A stretch of DNA of 64,000 bases from Macrobrachium rosenbergii (taxonomy: Eukaryota > Arthropoda > Malacostraca > Decapoda > Palaemonidae): NCBI RefSeq assembly GCF_040412425.1, contig NC_089743.1, positions 91,574,903 to 91,638,902 of the forward strand. Direction: 5' to 3'. The notes below the pieces were generated by a model. It saw only the letters and a list, made by a program, of their open reading frames with translations, did no database searches and was not told the DNA's origin. The translations under genes and the position numbers were made by a program. Position 1 is the stretch's first letter, and every line of letters begins with the position of its first letter. Below, in pieces: positions 48,530 to 59,029 of the stretch.

Positions 48530-50540
48530 AATAGGTTCGAGGATCTATCCGTTCACCGAAGCTATTAGACCTACGAGCCATTTCATAAGTCAGTCACTAC
48601 AACTAGTACCAGTGATTCTCCTCTGTTACGGACTCCAAAGTGTGCATCAAAATAAACTTTAATGAAATTGTGAGGTTGCTGGGCCAGTGATGAAAGGCAG
48701 CACTTAAAATAACGAGTGGAAATCCCCTGCTGCTCAGTGCAATTAGGATTTACAGTGCAGAATCAGAGTCAGTTCTCGACGCGTCACATCTGCAGTTGTC
48801 TGTTACAACAAATCACTTGAATAACAAACTCCCAGCTGACGAAAACTCGCTATTAAAGAGTCAGTGAATACGTACACCAAACACCCAATTTCATTGCAAA
48901 TGGCTTCCGTGACAAGCAATATATAAAGCAACGGGGGCACTGAACCGACATTGTTGGGGGTTGACGGTATTTGGCAACTGATCTCGATAATGCACCAAGG
49001 GCATTGATAATCAACTTTTTTTTTTTTTAATCTGTTTTTACAAGCATCTTTTGTTGCCGTTGTTGTGGTGTATTTCACGTATGCTATTGTTAAACATTAT
49101 CCTCATTGAATCACACAAAATATACGTGATTAATACTCTAGGAATTTTGTTATTAAGGCTGACGCAACTAAAATTGTACAGCCAGTTATGAGACGAATCA
49201 CAGGACTAGTGAACAACTGCATTATAAAATATTTAGTCTTTATCTTTTTTTTTAAGCTTAATGCAACGTAAGAGCTTTATATTTTTGCTGAAAATTTGTT
49301 GCAGAACAGTACTATAAATCATGACTTTAACGGGAACTCCCACACGAGGAAACAAAATGCAGTCTTGAAAGGTTATTTTAAAAATCACCGTGATATAAAT
49401 ATACACATAAACAAAACCAACTTTCTTAATAGAATACACTTCTTCAACCTCCCCTCTGGATACGAAAAGTCAAAACAAGGAAAAATGCAACTTCGTTAAT
49501 GGGACAACAGTCACTAATTTCTGTAATCACAAGGTATTCATGATGCATATGGAGAAACTCTAGACTCAGTCTTTGTAAGAACGCGCAGCAATATGAAAGC
49601 CCATGAGGGGAAAAAGAAAAACTACTAATCAATACTTGCCGGTATGTTGTAATTACAGTTGTGATCATCCCACAGCGGTTTTCCGTCGCCTTTCATCGAG
49701 ATATGAACGCACGACTGTCTGGTTGATGGCGATACCACCTAGACTGAAAGAAAAAGTTGAACTGAATAACATCATGGTTTCAACAAATCTTGATTGCAGG
49801 TTGCGAACCGATCAAATATTTCAACATATAATTCCTTTGGAGATTTTTGATAAGTACGTCATACTGGCTTCATTAATTACTTACTGGTTGATCTATATAC
49901 AGAGGCGCACGAAAGTAATATAATCTAAGGAAACAAAGATATCCAAAACTGAGACATATATGTCTCCCAAAGGTAACAACTAATAAATATTGGAAATACT
50001 AAAGACTTCCGACTGTACTGCTTAATTTTTCCAGCATTTTAGGTAAAGTAATCAACTGAGGACGCAGAGGACTATCGCTAAATACTTTTTTTCTTTTATT
50101 TCAAAAACATATTTACAAAAGATGTACATTACAAATTAATAAAGAACAAGAAAGTTTAACAGACCTTAAAGTAACACAAAATGAACAAGATATTCTTAAA
50201 TTTAGGATTACATCTCAACAAAAACATACATTATAACCATGCACTCCTGACAAGGATTGGTAGACCAACTGGTCATTGTAAAATCCTAATTCCTTCCTAC
50301 TTCGGTGTGTCGACTGTGGGCAGATCATGCCTCCGCCTGTGAGCTGTGGGCAACCCTACCTTGTATAGACTCTCTTGTTAATATGCCTGTTTAGATAAGG
50401 ACTTAGTGAAGAGAAACTGAAACGAAAGTCACCTGTTATCCAGAAATGTTAGGCCTACTGCATAAACTTCTTTACTATTATACGACAGACTGACGAACAT
50501 ATCCTTTTGCTACTTTATGAATTGTTTGGAATCTTCAGTG
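48530..50540. other. No supported gene
   Basis: AT-rich DNA. Frames such as 49603-49923 lack motifs and splice signals. Confidence 0.35.
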
Positions 50541-50830
50541 TTGTGAGGAATTAGGAATTTGGGCACAGGGGCCCTACCTAGACAGGATGCCCTGGCCCCC
50601 ATTACAGGTCACCCCGACAACCTAACCTAGTACCAGGGCCTCATATAGGAGTGCGCTTCGCTCCACCTGGACCATGCCAAACTTGACCTAACCTAGGGCA
50701 CCAGGGCCATACCTACCCAGGGGGGTATTTGCTCCTGCTAGATCTCCCTACTACCTGACCTTACCTAGAGCCACAAGTCCTAACCTGGGTTACCCCTGAT
50801 ATAACCTACTAGGTTACTAAGTGCTTAAGG
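50541..50830. repeat. GC-richer segment with scattered CCTAACCTAG-type motifs
   Basis: CCTAACCTAG, ACCTAACCTAGG, TTACCTAG and CCTAACCTGG occur irregularly. They resemble CCTAA, the arthropod telomere unit on the C-rich strand, but with no regular period. Confidence 0.4.
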
Positions 50831-52015
50831 CTACTTACCTACGGTGTGGTGTCACTTTCCAACCCTTGGCTAAGTCACAGCCAGAACGTGCAGGTATCTA
50901 GGGGATGTTTAAATACATCATTGTATTTCAGTCTTTGTATATTTCCCATAAAAATCCCTTTTTCCCAATGTGGTCCCCTTAATTGTAGGCTTACAAGAAA
51001 AAGCCAGTAAGTAGGCCTATCACCTACTAATTTGCTAACAAATAACAGTCGGAAACTTTCCAAACACACACTGAACTATAGAGAAATTCATATTTTCGAC
51101 TCCTGAATACAATTATGGTCACAGTAAAAACGTACCCAATAAGAAACGTTAAATAAACCTTACCTTAACCGGCATCAGAACTTGCAGAAGCAGTCTAGGC
51201 CTATCATGGGGATTTTGAAAGGTTCTCCATAATCATACGATATATGGGGTTCCATTGTCTTTTAAACTATTAACATTTTACACTCAAAAAACTGCTAAAA
51301 AAATACAAGAAACAAAAGTTTCGCGTCTTCACCAAACGAACAACGACTATAAACTGAAGCTGGTTTTTAACTTTGTTATCAAGCATTTAACGTAACTGGC
51401 GAAGCTTGAAACAAAGGAACCACTCAGCTTTCAGCAGTGTTCACGTACCCTCATTTGTCTCTGAAATAACAATATATTTTCTTGCTTACCCACAAAATAA
51501 AAGGACAAAGAACATCCATACCCAATACCCGGTCGGTTACGCCATTCGCTGAACTGCGGAAAAGTAATCAAGAAACTTATAACAAGTCTCAGTAAGTAAT
51601 AAAATTCTTCGGTAAATATCTTGGCAAATTTGCAATAGATTTTGGTATGATTTTTGGATGAAGCGTATCGAGGAGACTTAAGAGCACAGTATAAAAACTT
51701 CAATATCGAGTTGTGATTGAAGTGAATTAATATTAACAACCCATATGTAATTGCCGTGGTCGCCAATGAAGTCACTCGGCCTAACCCACGTATTCTTTTT
51801 ACTCGCGGACTGTTTTAATGCTCATAAACTTTATTTCTTAAGTTCAGATTCTTTGGCAGAAATTATTCTCGTTATATAAGCTTTAGTTATCACTATTATT
51901 AGGTTATTAATGATGATATACAAATATTCTTAAGGAATAAAACAAAGACCTTTGAATTTAACCTATATCAGGATCGAGTGCGTGCATTTATGTAAAAAAA
52001 AAAAGTGCAGTCTTA
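50831..52015. other. No supported gene
   Basis: Unique AT-rich DNA. Confidence 0.35.
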
Positions 52016-52016
52016 A

Positions 52017-52019
<3 letters not shown>

Positions 52020-52077
<58 letters not shown>
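52020..52077. repeat. (TA)n microsatellite
   Basis: About 28 TA units, then a short TG run. Confidence 0.95.
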
Positions 52078-52080
<3 letters not shown>

Positions 52081-52542
52081 ATGTGTGTGTGTGTGTGTGA
52101 AACAAATGAAAACATTGTGTGTGGTTTTGAAATACTAACAAGAAACAAATTAAAACAGAAGGTAGGACTAACGAAAGTAAAGTGGCTTCAAAGGTACCCC
52201 AAAGACAGGGGATCAAAATTCATCACTGTAAAAGTTATATTATACGAAGATCGTCACGTAATTAGAAGGTTTGGGAACGTTGATAGTAAGATCATGAACC
52301 TGCGTAACCTAGCGGCTTGGATATTACATTCAACTGCGCCAATTTAAAACTGAAAAGAGGAACTGTGAAAAATAAGACTAGGATCAGAATCGACTGGCCA
52401 TTGAATCTACGTCTGGAAACGAATGCAGTGTTTATGCGATTGCTTTAAATACACAACAGTTGTAGTGCTTCAAATACACAACTGTTGTAGTTGGGAGAGG
52501 AAGTATAACTTGTCGGTAGTCCTTGATCTATTCCAGTTCTGA

Positions 52543-52576
52543 TATAAAAAGGAGAGTGTGTCATACAGCATCAGAT
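52543..52576 (+). promoter_or_regulatory. TATA box plus initiator, candidate lectin promoter
   Basis: TATAAAAA at 52543-52550 is followed by an initiator-like TCAGA at 52571-52575, whose A is 30 nt from the first T of the TATA box. This is the usual spacing in arthropod core promoters. It is on the lectin strand, 1.3 kb before the start codon. A GTAAGT lies only 7 nt after the putative start site, so a conventional first exon is not clear from sequence. A splice acceptor at 53681-53683 (TTTCTGTAACAG) could start the exon holding the ATG. Confidence 0.4.
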
Positions 52577-52671
52577 AAAGTAAGTAAGCTGTCAGGACGC
52601 GTATTGAAGGATTGGTTAAAATGTGATGGCATGTAGAATGAACTCACGACTTAGCTCATATCAGATTTAAT

Positions 52672-53290
52672 GTGGTAGCCATTCCCTCCTTGGTATGCCT
52701 CGTGTTGGTGGCCATTCCCTCTTTGGTATGCCTCGTGTTGGTGGCTATTCCCTCTTTGGTATGCCTTGTGTTGGAGGTTATTTCCTCTTTAGTATGCCTC
52801 ATGTTGGAGGCCATTCCTTCTTTGGTATGCCTCGTGTTGGTGTCCATTCCCTCTTTAATACGCCTTTTATTGATGGCCATTCCCTCTTTGGTATGCCTTA
52901 TGTTGGTGGCCATTCCCTCTTTGGTATGCCTCATCATTGGTCGCCATTCCCTCTCTGGTATGCCTCATGTTTGTGGCCATTCTCTCTTTGGTATGCCTCA
53001 CATTGGTGGCCATCCCTTTCGGGCATGCCTGGTGCTGGTGGCCATTCCCTCTTTGGTATGCCTTGTGTTGGCGGCCATTCCTCCTTTGGTATGCCTCATG
53101 TTGGTGGCATTCCCTCTTTGGTATGCCTCATGTTGGTGGCCATTCCTTCCTTGGTATGCCTCATGTTGGTGGCTATTCCTTCCTTGGTATGCCTCATGTT
53201 GGTGGCTATTCCCTCTTTCGTATGCCTCACATTGGTGGTCATTACCTCTTTGGCACACTGTGTCTGTGGTCATTCCCTCTTTGGTATAAA
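52672..53290. repeat. 33-bp minisatellite, about 19 units
   Basis: Unit: TTGGTATGCCTCATGTTGGT followed by GGCCATTCCCTCT. Copies show point changes and one-base indels that shift the frame. The minus strand reads an 11-residue RHTKEGMATNT-type repeat for part of the array. It lies between the candidate promoter and the lectin start codon, so it may be in the lectin's 5' intron. Confidence 0.95.
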
Positions 53291-53650
53291 CACTCTCCTC
53301 AGGTAACCAACCTTCCATATGATTAGTGATAAGGAATACAAAGGTTTGTTAATCGAAATATATTCTTTTTATGGACCTTTTTGGCTTCATAGAACACTGT
53401 TAGATTATGGTAAAAGACAATCATTCATTTATATATCTGTAAATATATATATAAATATTTCGCTCTCCGTTTTCACCAAATGTTAAGGGGATTAGGGTTG
53501 AATTCCCAAGGGTTTTTCCTTAACCCCAGCTGACACTGGGTATCCATTCAAAGCCATGTCGACTTGGTGGGGGGAGGGGGGGCACCGGGCCATTAATCGA
53601 ACAACAGGCCTTTTGCAAATGCTAGACCAATGCGCATGTTGTTTGATGTA

Positions 53651-53671
53651 TGCTCTCTCTCTCTCTCTCTC
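53651..53671. repeat. Short (CT)n tract
   Basis: About 10 CT units directly before TTTCTGTAACAG. It could serve as the pyrimidine tract of a 5' UTR exon acceptor. Confidence 0.7.
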
Positions 53672-53898
53672 TTTCTGTAACAGATAAAGAGTCCTTGATC
53701 CAATACACCCGGCTGATACGCTTTGGAAAAACCACTCCTCCAATTTCCTAGGAACCAAGGCTCCCTTACTCGATGAAAGAATCCTCTGTCTTAGAATATT
53801 ATGTCTTATTTTTCCTGCATGGTGGGGAACTAGATGGTCCAGCGCGAGTCCGCTCAGTATAGTTGCTTCAGTACCAACGGTGGTGGCTTGGGCACAAG

Positions 53899-54013
53899 AT
53901 GGGGAAACCAATCCTTCTAGCAGAGCTTTTCATAACGGTCTCTCTGTCGCTCTCTTGCTGCAGCGGGGATGGAAGCAGACTGTATTTCTCGCCCTCGGGA
54001 GGAAGGTTAAAAG
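53899..54013 (+). CDS. Lectin exon 1 (signal peptide)
   Basis: Encodes 38 codons plus one base. A short hydrophobic core ends in CCSGDGS, a plausible signal-peptidase region. The donor is AAAAG followed by GTAAAG. A 5' UTR part probably extends upstream, perhaps from the acceptor at 53683. Confidence 0.85.
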
Positions 54014-54279
54014 GTAAAGAATTGAATTGTTGTTATTATTATATTGCCACTGCTGCTATGACTGTTGCTTACTTAGGTTGAAGTTTCTGCACTTATTAGA
54101 AGTACTGAGACACATCTATGTATATATATATATATAGATCTATATGTATATACATTAACTTTATCACTTACACAATTGTTCTGTGCATTGATACAATTAC
54201 TAACAGTGAAGACTGGTAGTCCTAGAAAGATTGGAACTTTTCGTGAATAAATATCTCCGCCATTTTTAATGATGTCCTG

Positions 54280-54371
<92 letters not shown>

Positions 54372-55745
54372 ATATCTCTTCTCATATTGCTGCAGTTTGT
54401 TATTCCAATCTCTTCTCAAGGAAATTTGTTTTCATAAAAAACGTCATCTTCAAGGCATTCATTCTTCTTCTTCTTCTTCTTCTTCTTTTTGTTCCCTGCC
54501 CTTTTTAGACGAGCCTCCTCCGCTTCCACGTTTAACGGCTCATTTCATAAATGGCTTTGGCAGATGTTTTACGGAGAGGTGGATGGATGGCAATCCTGAC
54601 CCCAACCTTTCCTATGGGCACTGAAATGTGGTGGCTCGTTTGTCCCCCTATAGCGTCTATAGGTCTACTGAACAACCCAAATGCATGTCGCCCAACCGCC
54701 TGAACGGATTTTCGTCTATATATTAGCGAAGCACTTTAGCAGGCATTTTCGTCTTGAACCCTACTCGATGCGAATTCAAAATCCATTGTCATTTTCTTTT
54801 GCTAGACCTCGATGGCAGAATGCAAGAGAGGGAAGTTGATGAAGGCGAAAGACATGCAAACTCAGTGTCCCCCCCAAGTCTTCCCGAGCTGTCGACGGAC
54901 GTCGAGACGGAAGTGGAAACAGTAGCTTGCGAGATGGAGGACGCTGTCAGCACCGTCTGTGGAGAGTTATCATCGCGGAGTCGGGATTTCTCTTGGCACG
55001 ATTTCGACTCTCTGTTGGACAGGACCATCAGTCGACTTGAAGCAGAGGAGACAAAGTTCGCAAAAGGTAAGGGAACGCGTGAAAAGTGTTCCCATTAGGC
55101 TAAGGTCCCTGTATACTTGTTTGAAATCAAACGGAGTGAATTTTTTTTTCTTCTTCTTCGTCCTCCTGTGATGTTTAAACGGATCCTTTGTACGTTTCAG
55201 CCATGGAGAAACTTTCTTCTGTCGAGGCAGTTGTCAATGAGACTCTCACCAGGGCATTTGAACAATGGCAGAGCGGGAGACTTGGTATGTATAAAATGTT
55301 GGTCATTCAAACTCAACTTTAGATTTCTAATACTTACATAAACACACACACAAAAATCATTAATTTGAAATGCAAAGCTGACATTAATAAACTTATTATA
55401 TTACGTTTCCAGTCTTTTGCATATTAAGTCATTTTTACATTCATGATACATGGTTGTCAACGTCAAAGTAAATGACATAAAAATGTCAGTGTCAGAAAAT
55501 AAAATGACATAAAAAGGGAAACCAGGATAAAAATAGCACACAAGTTACAAAAATCGTATTAGTAATGTCATGGAAATATTCTGACCGCAGGAATGACAAT
55601 AATAATATGGCAGCGTGAACATATTTCATCATTAGTTCCTAGTTATATCCACATTGGTCAAATTAATTCTGATTCCTCGTGTCCAAAACTGTGGCTTTGT
55701 TTGCGTCTAGAGAATGGTAAACTATCATGCACTGATTGTTTTTTA

Positions 55746-55800
<55 letters not shown>

Positions 55801-57054
55801 AAGATGAACCCTATTCATAGGGAACAATCCCACCAAAGGGGCCATTGACTTGAAATTCAAGCTTCCAAAGAATATTATGGTGTTCATTGGAAAGAAGTGA
55901 CAGAAGGTAATGAGGAATACAGAAAGAGATCACTTATTAAAAAGTGAAAAAAAAAATAATTACCTAATTTATAACTGAATAGATAAAAATGTAAGTAAAT
56001 TATTACAAGGATATTTGTATTAGGGTAGTTAAGCATTCCACTTTCGCTTGAATTTTTGAAGTTCCAAACGACATCCTCAGTGGGGAGTCTGCACCACAGT
56101 CCAACAGTGTAAGGAATAAGGGACCTCTGGAACTGAGAAGTCCGACAGTGAGGCACATTTACTGCATACTGGTGCTGCTGTTCAGCAAACCTGGTTGCTC
56201 TAAAATGATGTATAAAGGAGGAGAATATCTTGTGTGTGTGATGCTGAACGATAGGTTACTGTAGGCTTAGTAAATTACTGTTCAAGTTAAGAATTTTTGA
56301 GTCCATCATACTGACACAATATTAGAAGAAAGGTTTACGTAGAAATCAATCATTAGAACAGTACAATTTTCAACAAAGTAGCCCACTTTCCCCTGCAAAT
56401 TCCAGAGCAACCCACAGCCAAGCCTTGCAAGGAGGGATGGCACCTCTTCGAGGGTTCGTGCTATTTCTTCAGCTTCTCGGAAGGCGACTGGCTCCATGGG
56501 CGCCAGGAATGCCAGGAGATGGGAGGTGACTACGTCAAGATAAATAACACAAGAGAATGGAATTTCGTCGCAAGTAAGTAACGGGAAGGTTGCTGAGTGG
56601 CAGCTTCCATGTGGCCGTTCTGGGACAGCGTCATATTGCTTCCTTGCTGGAAACTCCTCATATTTCCTTCAATGTCTTTTGTTTGTTTACGAAAGGTTGC
56701 AGTTCAGATTTAACTTTTAACTTGGCTCCTCTCATACAACCCTTTAACAAACAGAATTGGGATTCATAGCTTCACAAAGGATTGTCATGCGTTTTTCAGT
56801 CTATGAGACTATTAAACCAACGGTACACTAACTCGTGTTTTGTTCATTCCACGTCTTTATGTACGGAATTGCCAGTTACTCTAAGCCATTACATTGTCTT
56901 ATTCTTTTCTAAATTAAGCTACGTATCAAATTATTTAATTGTCCATCAGAACTCTTTATATGACATTCAGCAAATGCTTCATAATACTAGACAGCTCAGC
57001 TGCCACCGGTAACGTAGTGACAGAACCAAGAGTTTCCGAAGACAAATAGTGCTG

Positions 57055-57098
<44 letters not shown>

Positions 57099-57725
57099 CT
57101 TTCCTGTTTGCCTGCTAGACCTAAGCAAGGAAATCATTTTGTTCAACAGGCCACGTGACAGGGAACGCATTTGTAGGCCTAAGTGACGATGAGGAGGAAG
57201 GAACCTTCAAGTGGATTTCAGACGGGACCGTTTACAGCGACTGGCACGATTCTTGGTAAGTGTTACTACCTCGGCGACACTTAACGAACAAGTCAATTGA
57301 TAAACTATAAATGTGCGAGCGTGTTTTTGCGTCTAAACAGCGGCCTTGTTTGCAAACACATGTGAACGCGCATATATAGATATGGTGGGTCTCTGTACGT
57401 CTGGGTAAATGGGCAGCCGTCAGCTGTAAACAAAACAGTGAGAAAGGTGTGGTATGGGATTCTCAATTGAAATATGATCACAGAGTCGGGATAACTTTAT
57501 TGAACCTTCCTGGGAGAGCTGTTTTTTCTGAAAAGGATGTTTCCCTTCCCTTGCAGGTGGCATCGCGGTCAACCGGACAACCACCATGGCGGAGAGAACT
57601 GCATCCACTTCTGGCTCATATACGACAAGCTTCTCTGGAACGATACCAAGTGCACGGAGAGAATGAGGTCAGGCAAAGATCTGGTGTCTTTTTGGTCATG
57701 TCTATCCTGAGGATCGGTATAGCTC

Positions 57726-57800
<75 letters not shown>

Positions 57801-58707
57801 CACCTTTTTATACTGTTCAGTCAAAAGATGTTATCGATAAACTACATCTCTGTGCGGAGCTCTTCTGTAGAATTACCGCCGGGACTAGTTTTATTCTTGT
57901 TTTCTTGTAGCTTTTGGGGACATTGATGGTAGTGCTTTAGTTGTAAAGTGAAAATCGAAGTATTCGAAACAATTAAACGTAGCTGGAAAGGTGGAACTGG
58001 ACAAGAACTCCAGCTATTTCAAATTCCTGTGATGGTGGATACAGGGAGTTCGGTGCCTTTAGCCCCAAAGTTAAGTCTCCTGCAACTTTAGACTAAAGCC
58101 TGGGATGTGTAGACTTAACTCGGCCTGAACTACAAAAAAGGACTTCAAGATATTCATATCTGTAGCCAACGATGTTGGGAGCTTCAAAGTCGTGAAGAGG
58201 ACTCATTTCAATACATTTCCCCAAATGGAGCAATACCGTCAGTGCATTCACGCGCTGCTCTGTAAAAGCATTGCTTAGGGTTCTTTGCACTGTCCCTTCG
58301 GCCCCTAACTGCAGCCCCTTTCGTTCCTTTTACTGTACCTCCGTTCATATAATCTTTCTTTCATCTTATTTTCCCCTCTATCCCAACAGCACCGAAAGGG
58401 AAATTTACGGTAAAGAAGGATTTAAAGTTGTAACAGGAGGAAAACCTCGCAGTTACGCTATGAAACAATTATTAGGAGAGTGTAGAAAGTAAGGTAATGT
58501 GAACAGAGATAGTGTAAAAGGAATATGATTCGTCTTTGGGCTGGTGTTTATCGCATCTGAGCCATTGAAACTACGATTTGTATCTCCTTTGATTTGATAT
58601 CATTAAGTCATCTTAACGGCGAGAAAGACATTTAATATTCCTTTTTTTTTTTATTCTTTCATTTCAGATACATCTGTGAAATGAAGGCGTCAGACGTCGA
58701 GGCATAA
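53899..58707 (+). CDS. Secreted C-type lectin with QPD motif, complete seven-exon gene
   Basis: Exons 53899-54013, 54806-55066, 55201-55284, 56406-56573, 57150-57255, 57557-57667 and 58668-58707 join in phase, all with GT-AG borders, to give 294 residues. Residues 1-23 form a signal peptide (PILLAELFITVSLSLSC core). Residues 39-153 are an acidic, helical stalk with Cys80 and Cys90 and an N-glycosylation site at Asn138. Residues 161-285 are a long-form C-type lectin domain with Cys pairs expected as 161-172, 189-285 and 260-277. Visible motifs are CKEGWHLFEGSCYFF, FVGLSD, EGTFKWISDG, QPD (250-252), Glu258 and WND (272-274). By family knowledge QPD predicts galactose-type binding with calcium; crustacean lectins of this type act in haemolymph or gut defence. 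Specificity and role are inferred. The ATG at 53899 is the first in frame before the signal peptide. Confidence 0.9.
54123..54374. repeat. Repeat flanked by (TA)n tracts, copy 2, in lectin intron 1
   Basis: ACTTTATCACTTACACAATT and GTTCTGTGCATT match copy 1 at 44158. A (TA)n tract of about 45 units follows at 54283-54374. Confidence 0.7.
54464..54700 (+). repeat. Dispersed repeat with GGCTTTGGCAGATGTTTTA core, in lectin intron 1
   Basis: A TTCTTCTTCTTCTTCTTCTT run, CGGCTCATTTCATAAATGGC and GGCAGATGTTTTACGG match the order seen at 14418-14640. Confidence 0.55.
54806..55066 (+). CDS. Lectin exon 2 (acidic stalk)
   Basis: Completes Asp39 and encodes 86 residues rich in Glu and Ser, including VETEVETVACEMEDAVSTVC and FDSLLDRTISRLEAEETKF. 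The heptad-like spacing of Val, Leu and Ile suggests a coiled coil that may oligomerise the lectin. The two cysteines could form interchain bonds. Confidence 0.85.
55201..55284 (+). CDS. Lectin exon 3 (end of stalk)
   Basis: Encodes AMEKLSSVEAVVNETLTRAF and eight more residues, continuing the helix. NET at Asn138 is an N-glycosylation sequon. The exon is phase 1 to phase 1, so its loss would keep the frame. Confidence 0.85.
55746..56200 (-). mobile_element. LINE 3' end, family C, minus strand, in lectin intron 3
   Basis: An (ATT)n tract at 55747-55797 is followed by the inverse family body. At 56040-56156 the minus strand reads CRTSQFQRSLIPYTVGLWCR, close to the protein tail of the copy at 46001. 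Confidence 0.8.
56406..56573 (+). CDS. Lectin exon 4 (first half of the lectin domain)
   Basis: Encodes EQPTAKPCKEGWHLFEGSCY, a FFSFSEGDWLHGRQECQEMGG segment and VKINNTREWNFVA. It contains the N-terminal hairpin cysteines 161 and 172 and Cys189. NNT at residue 200 is a second possible glycosylation site. Confidence 0.92.
56585..57058. other. Lectin intron 4, no other feature
   Basis: Unique sequence; no SINE, LINE or extra exon recognised. Confidence 0.5.
57059..57094. repeat. (CT)n microsatellite
   Basis: About 18 CT units, 55 bp before the exon 5 acceptor. Confidence 0.95.
57150..57255 (+). CDS. Lectin exon 5 (core strands)
   Basis: Encodes SHVTGNAFVGLSDDEEEGTF and KWISDGTVYSDWHDS. FVGLSD stands for the family's WIGL motif, and FKWISDG is the usual strand before the long loop. 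Confidence 0.92.
57557..57667 (+). CDS. Lectin exon 6 (calcium and sugar site)
   Basis: Encodes WHRGQPDNHHGGENCIHFWL and YDKLLWNDTKCTERM. QPD, Glu258 and WND are the classic site-2 calcium and sugar ligands, all intact, so a functional galactose-type site is predicted. Confidence 0.93.
57729..57796. repeat. (TA)n microsatellite
   Basis: About 33 TA units, about 60 bp after the exon 6 donor. Confidence 0.95.
58270..58528. mobile_element. Two SINE-like family B copies in opposite orientation, in lectin intron 6
   Basis: 58270-58385 carries the family's 3' part on the minus strand (TTTACTGTACCTCCGTTCAT is the inverse of the family's GAACGGAGGTACAGTAAA). 58388-58528 carries the middle part on the plus strand (GTTGTAACAGGAGGAAAACC, AACAATTATTAGGAGAG). 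They could pair partly in the transcript. Confidence 0.75.
58668..58707 (+). CDS. Lectin exon 7 (C-terminus)
   Basis: After CTTTCATTTCAG, encodes RYICEMKASDVEA and TAA. YICEM with Cys285 is the conserved end of the C-type lectin domain. Confidence 0.92.
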
Positions 58708-59025
58708 TGCCGAATACACAGTGACCTTCCTTCAGAGTCGAGTTGGAAAGAAGAAGAACGAAGATGAGAGCTGCATGTCAAACCTGAAAACTCGCAGACA
58801 AAGTAACGCTAACGATTTTCCCTGAGTGGTAGTCGTTCGTCCATTTCGCTTTGACGGAAGGACTCACCTACTTTTAATTGGCATCCGCAAAGCTTCATCA
58901 TGACCCCTTAATTGAAATTCTTCTTCGTTATACTTGGAAGAGATGTCAGTACCTAAAAATTACTGTTCGATAAAGTCCCCTTTACTTTTGGTCTAGTCTC
59001 AAAATAAAGCACAAGAAAATGAAAG
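58708..59025 (+). other. Lectin 3' UTR
   Basis: Runs from the stop codon to shortly after the AATAAA at 59003. No repeat was recognised in it. Confidence 0.7.
59003..59008 (+). terminator. Poly(A) signal of the lectin gene
   Basis: AATAAA, 296 nt after the stop codon, followed by a GTTGTTGTAG GT-rich stretch about 15 nt downstream. Confidence 0.7.
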
Positions 59026-59029
59026 TTGT

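Noticed and set aside
52656..53326. ORFs of up to 205 codons with 11-residue repeats
   Set aside because: They follow a 33-bp minisatellite. One-base indels between units shift the frame repeatedly, and no start or splice context is present.
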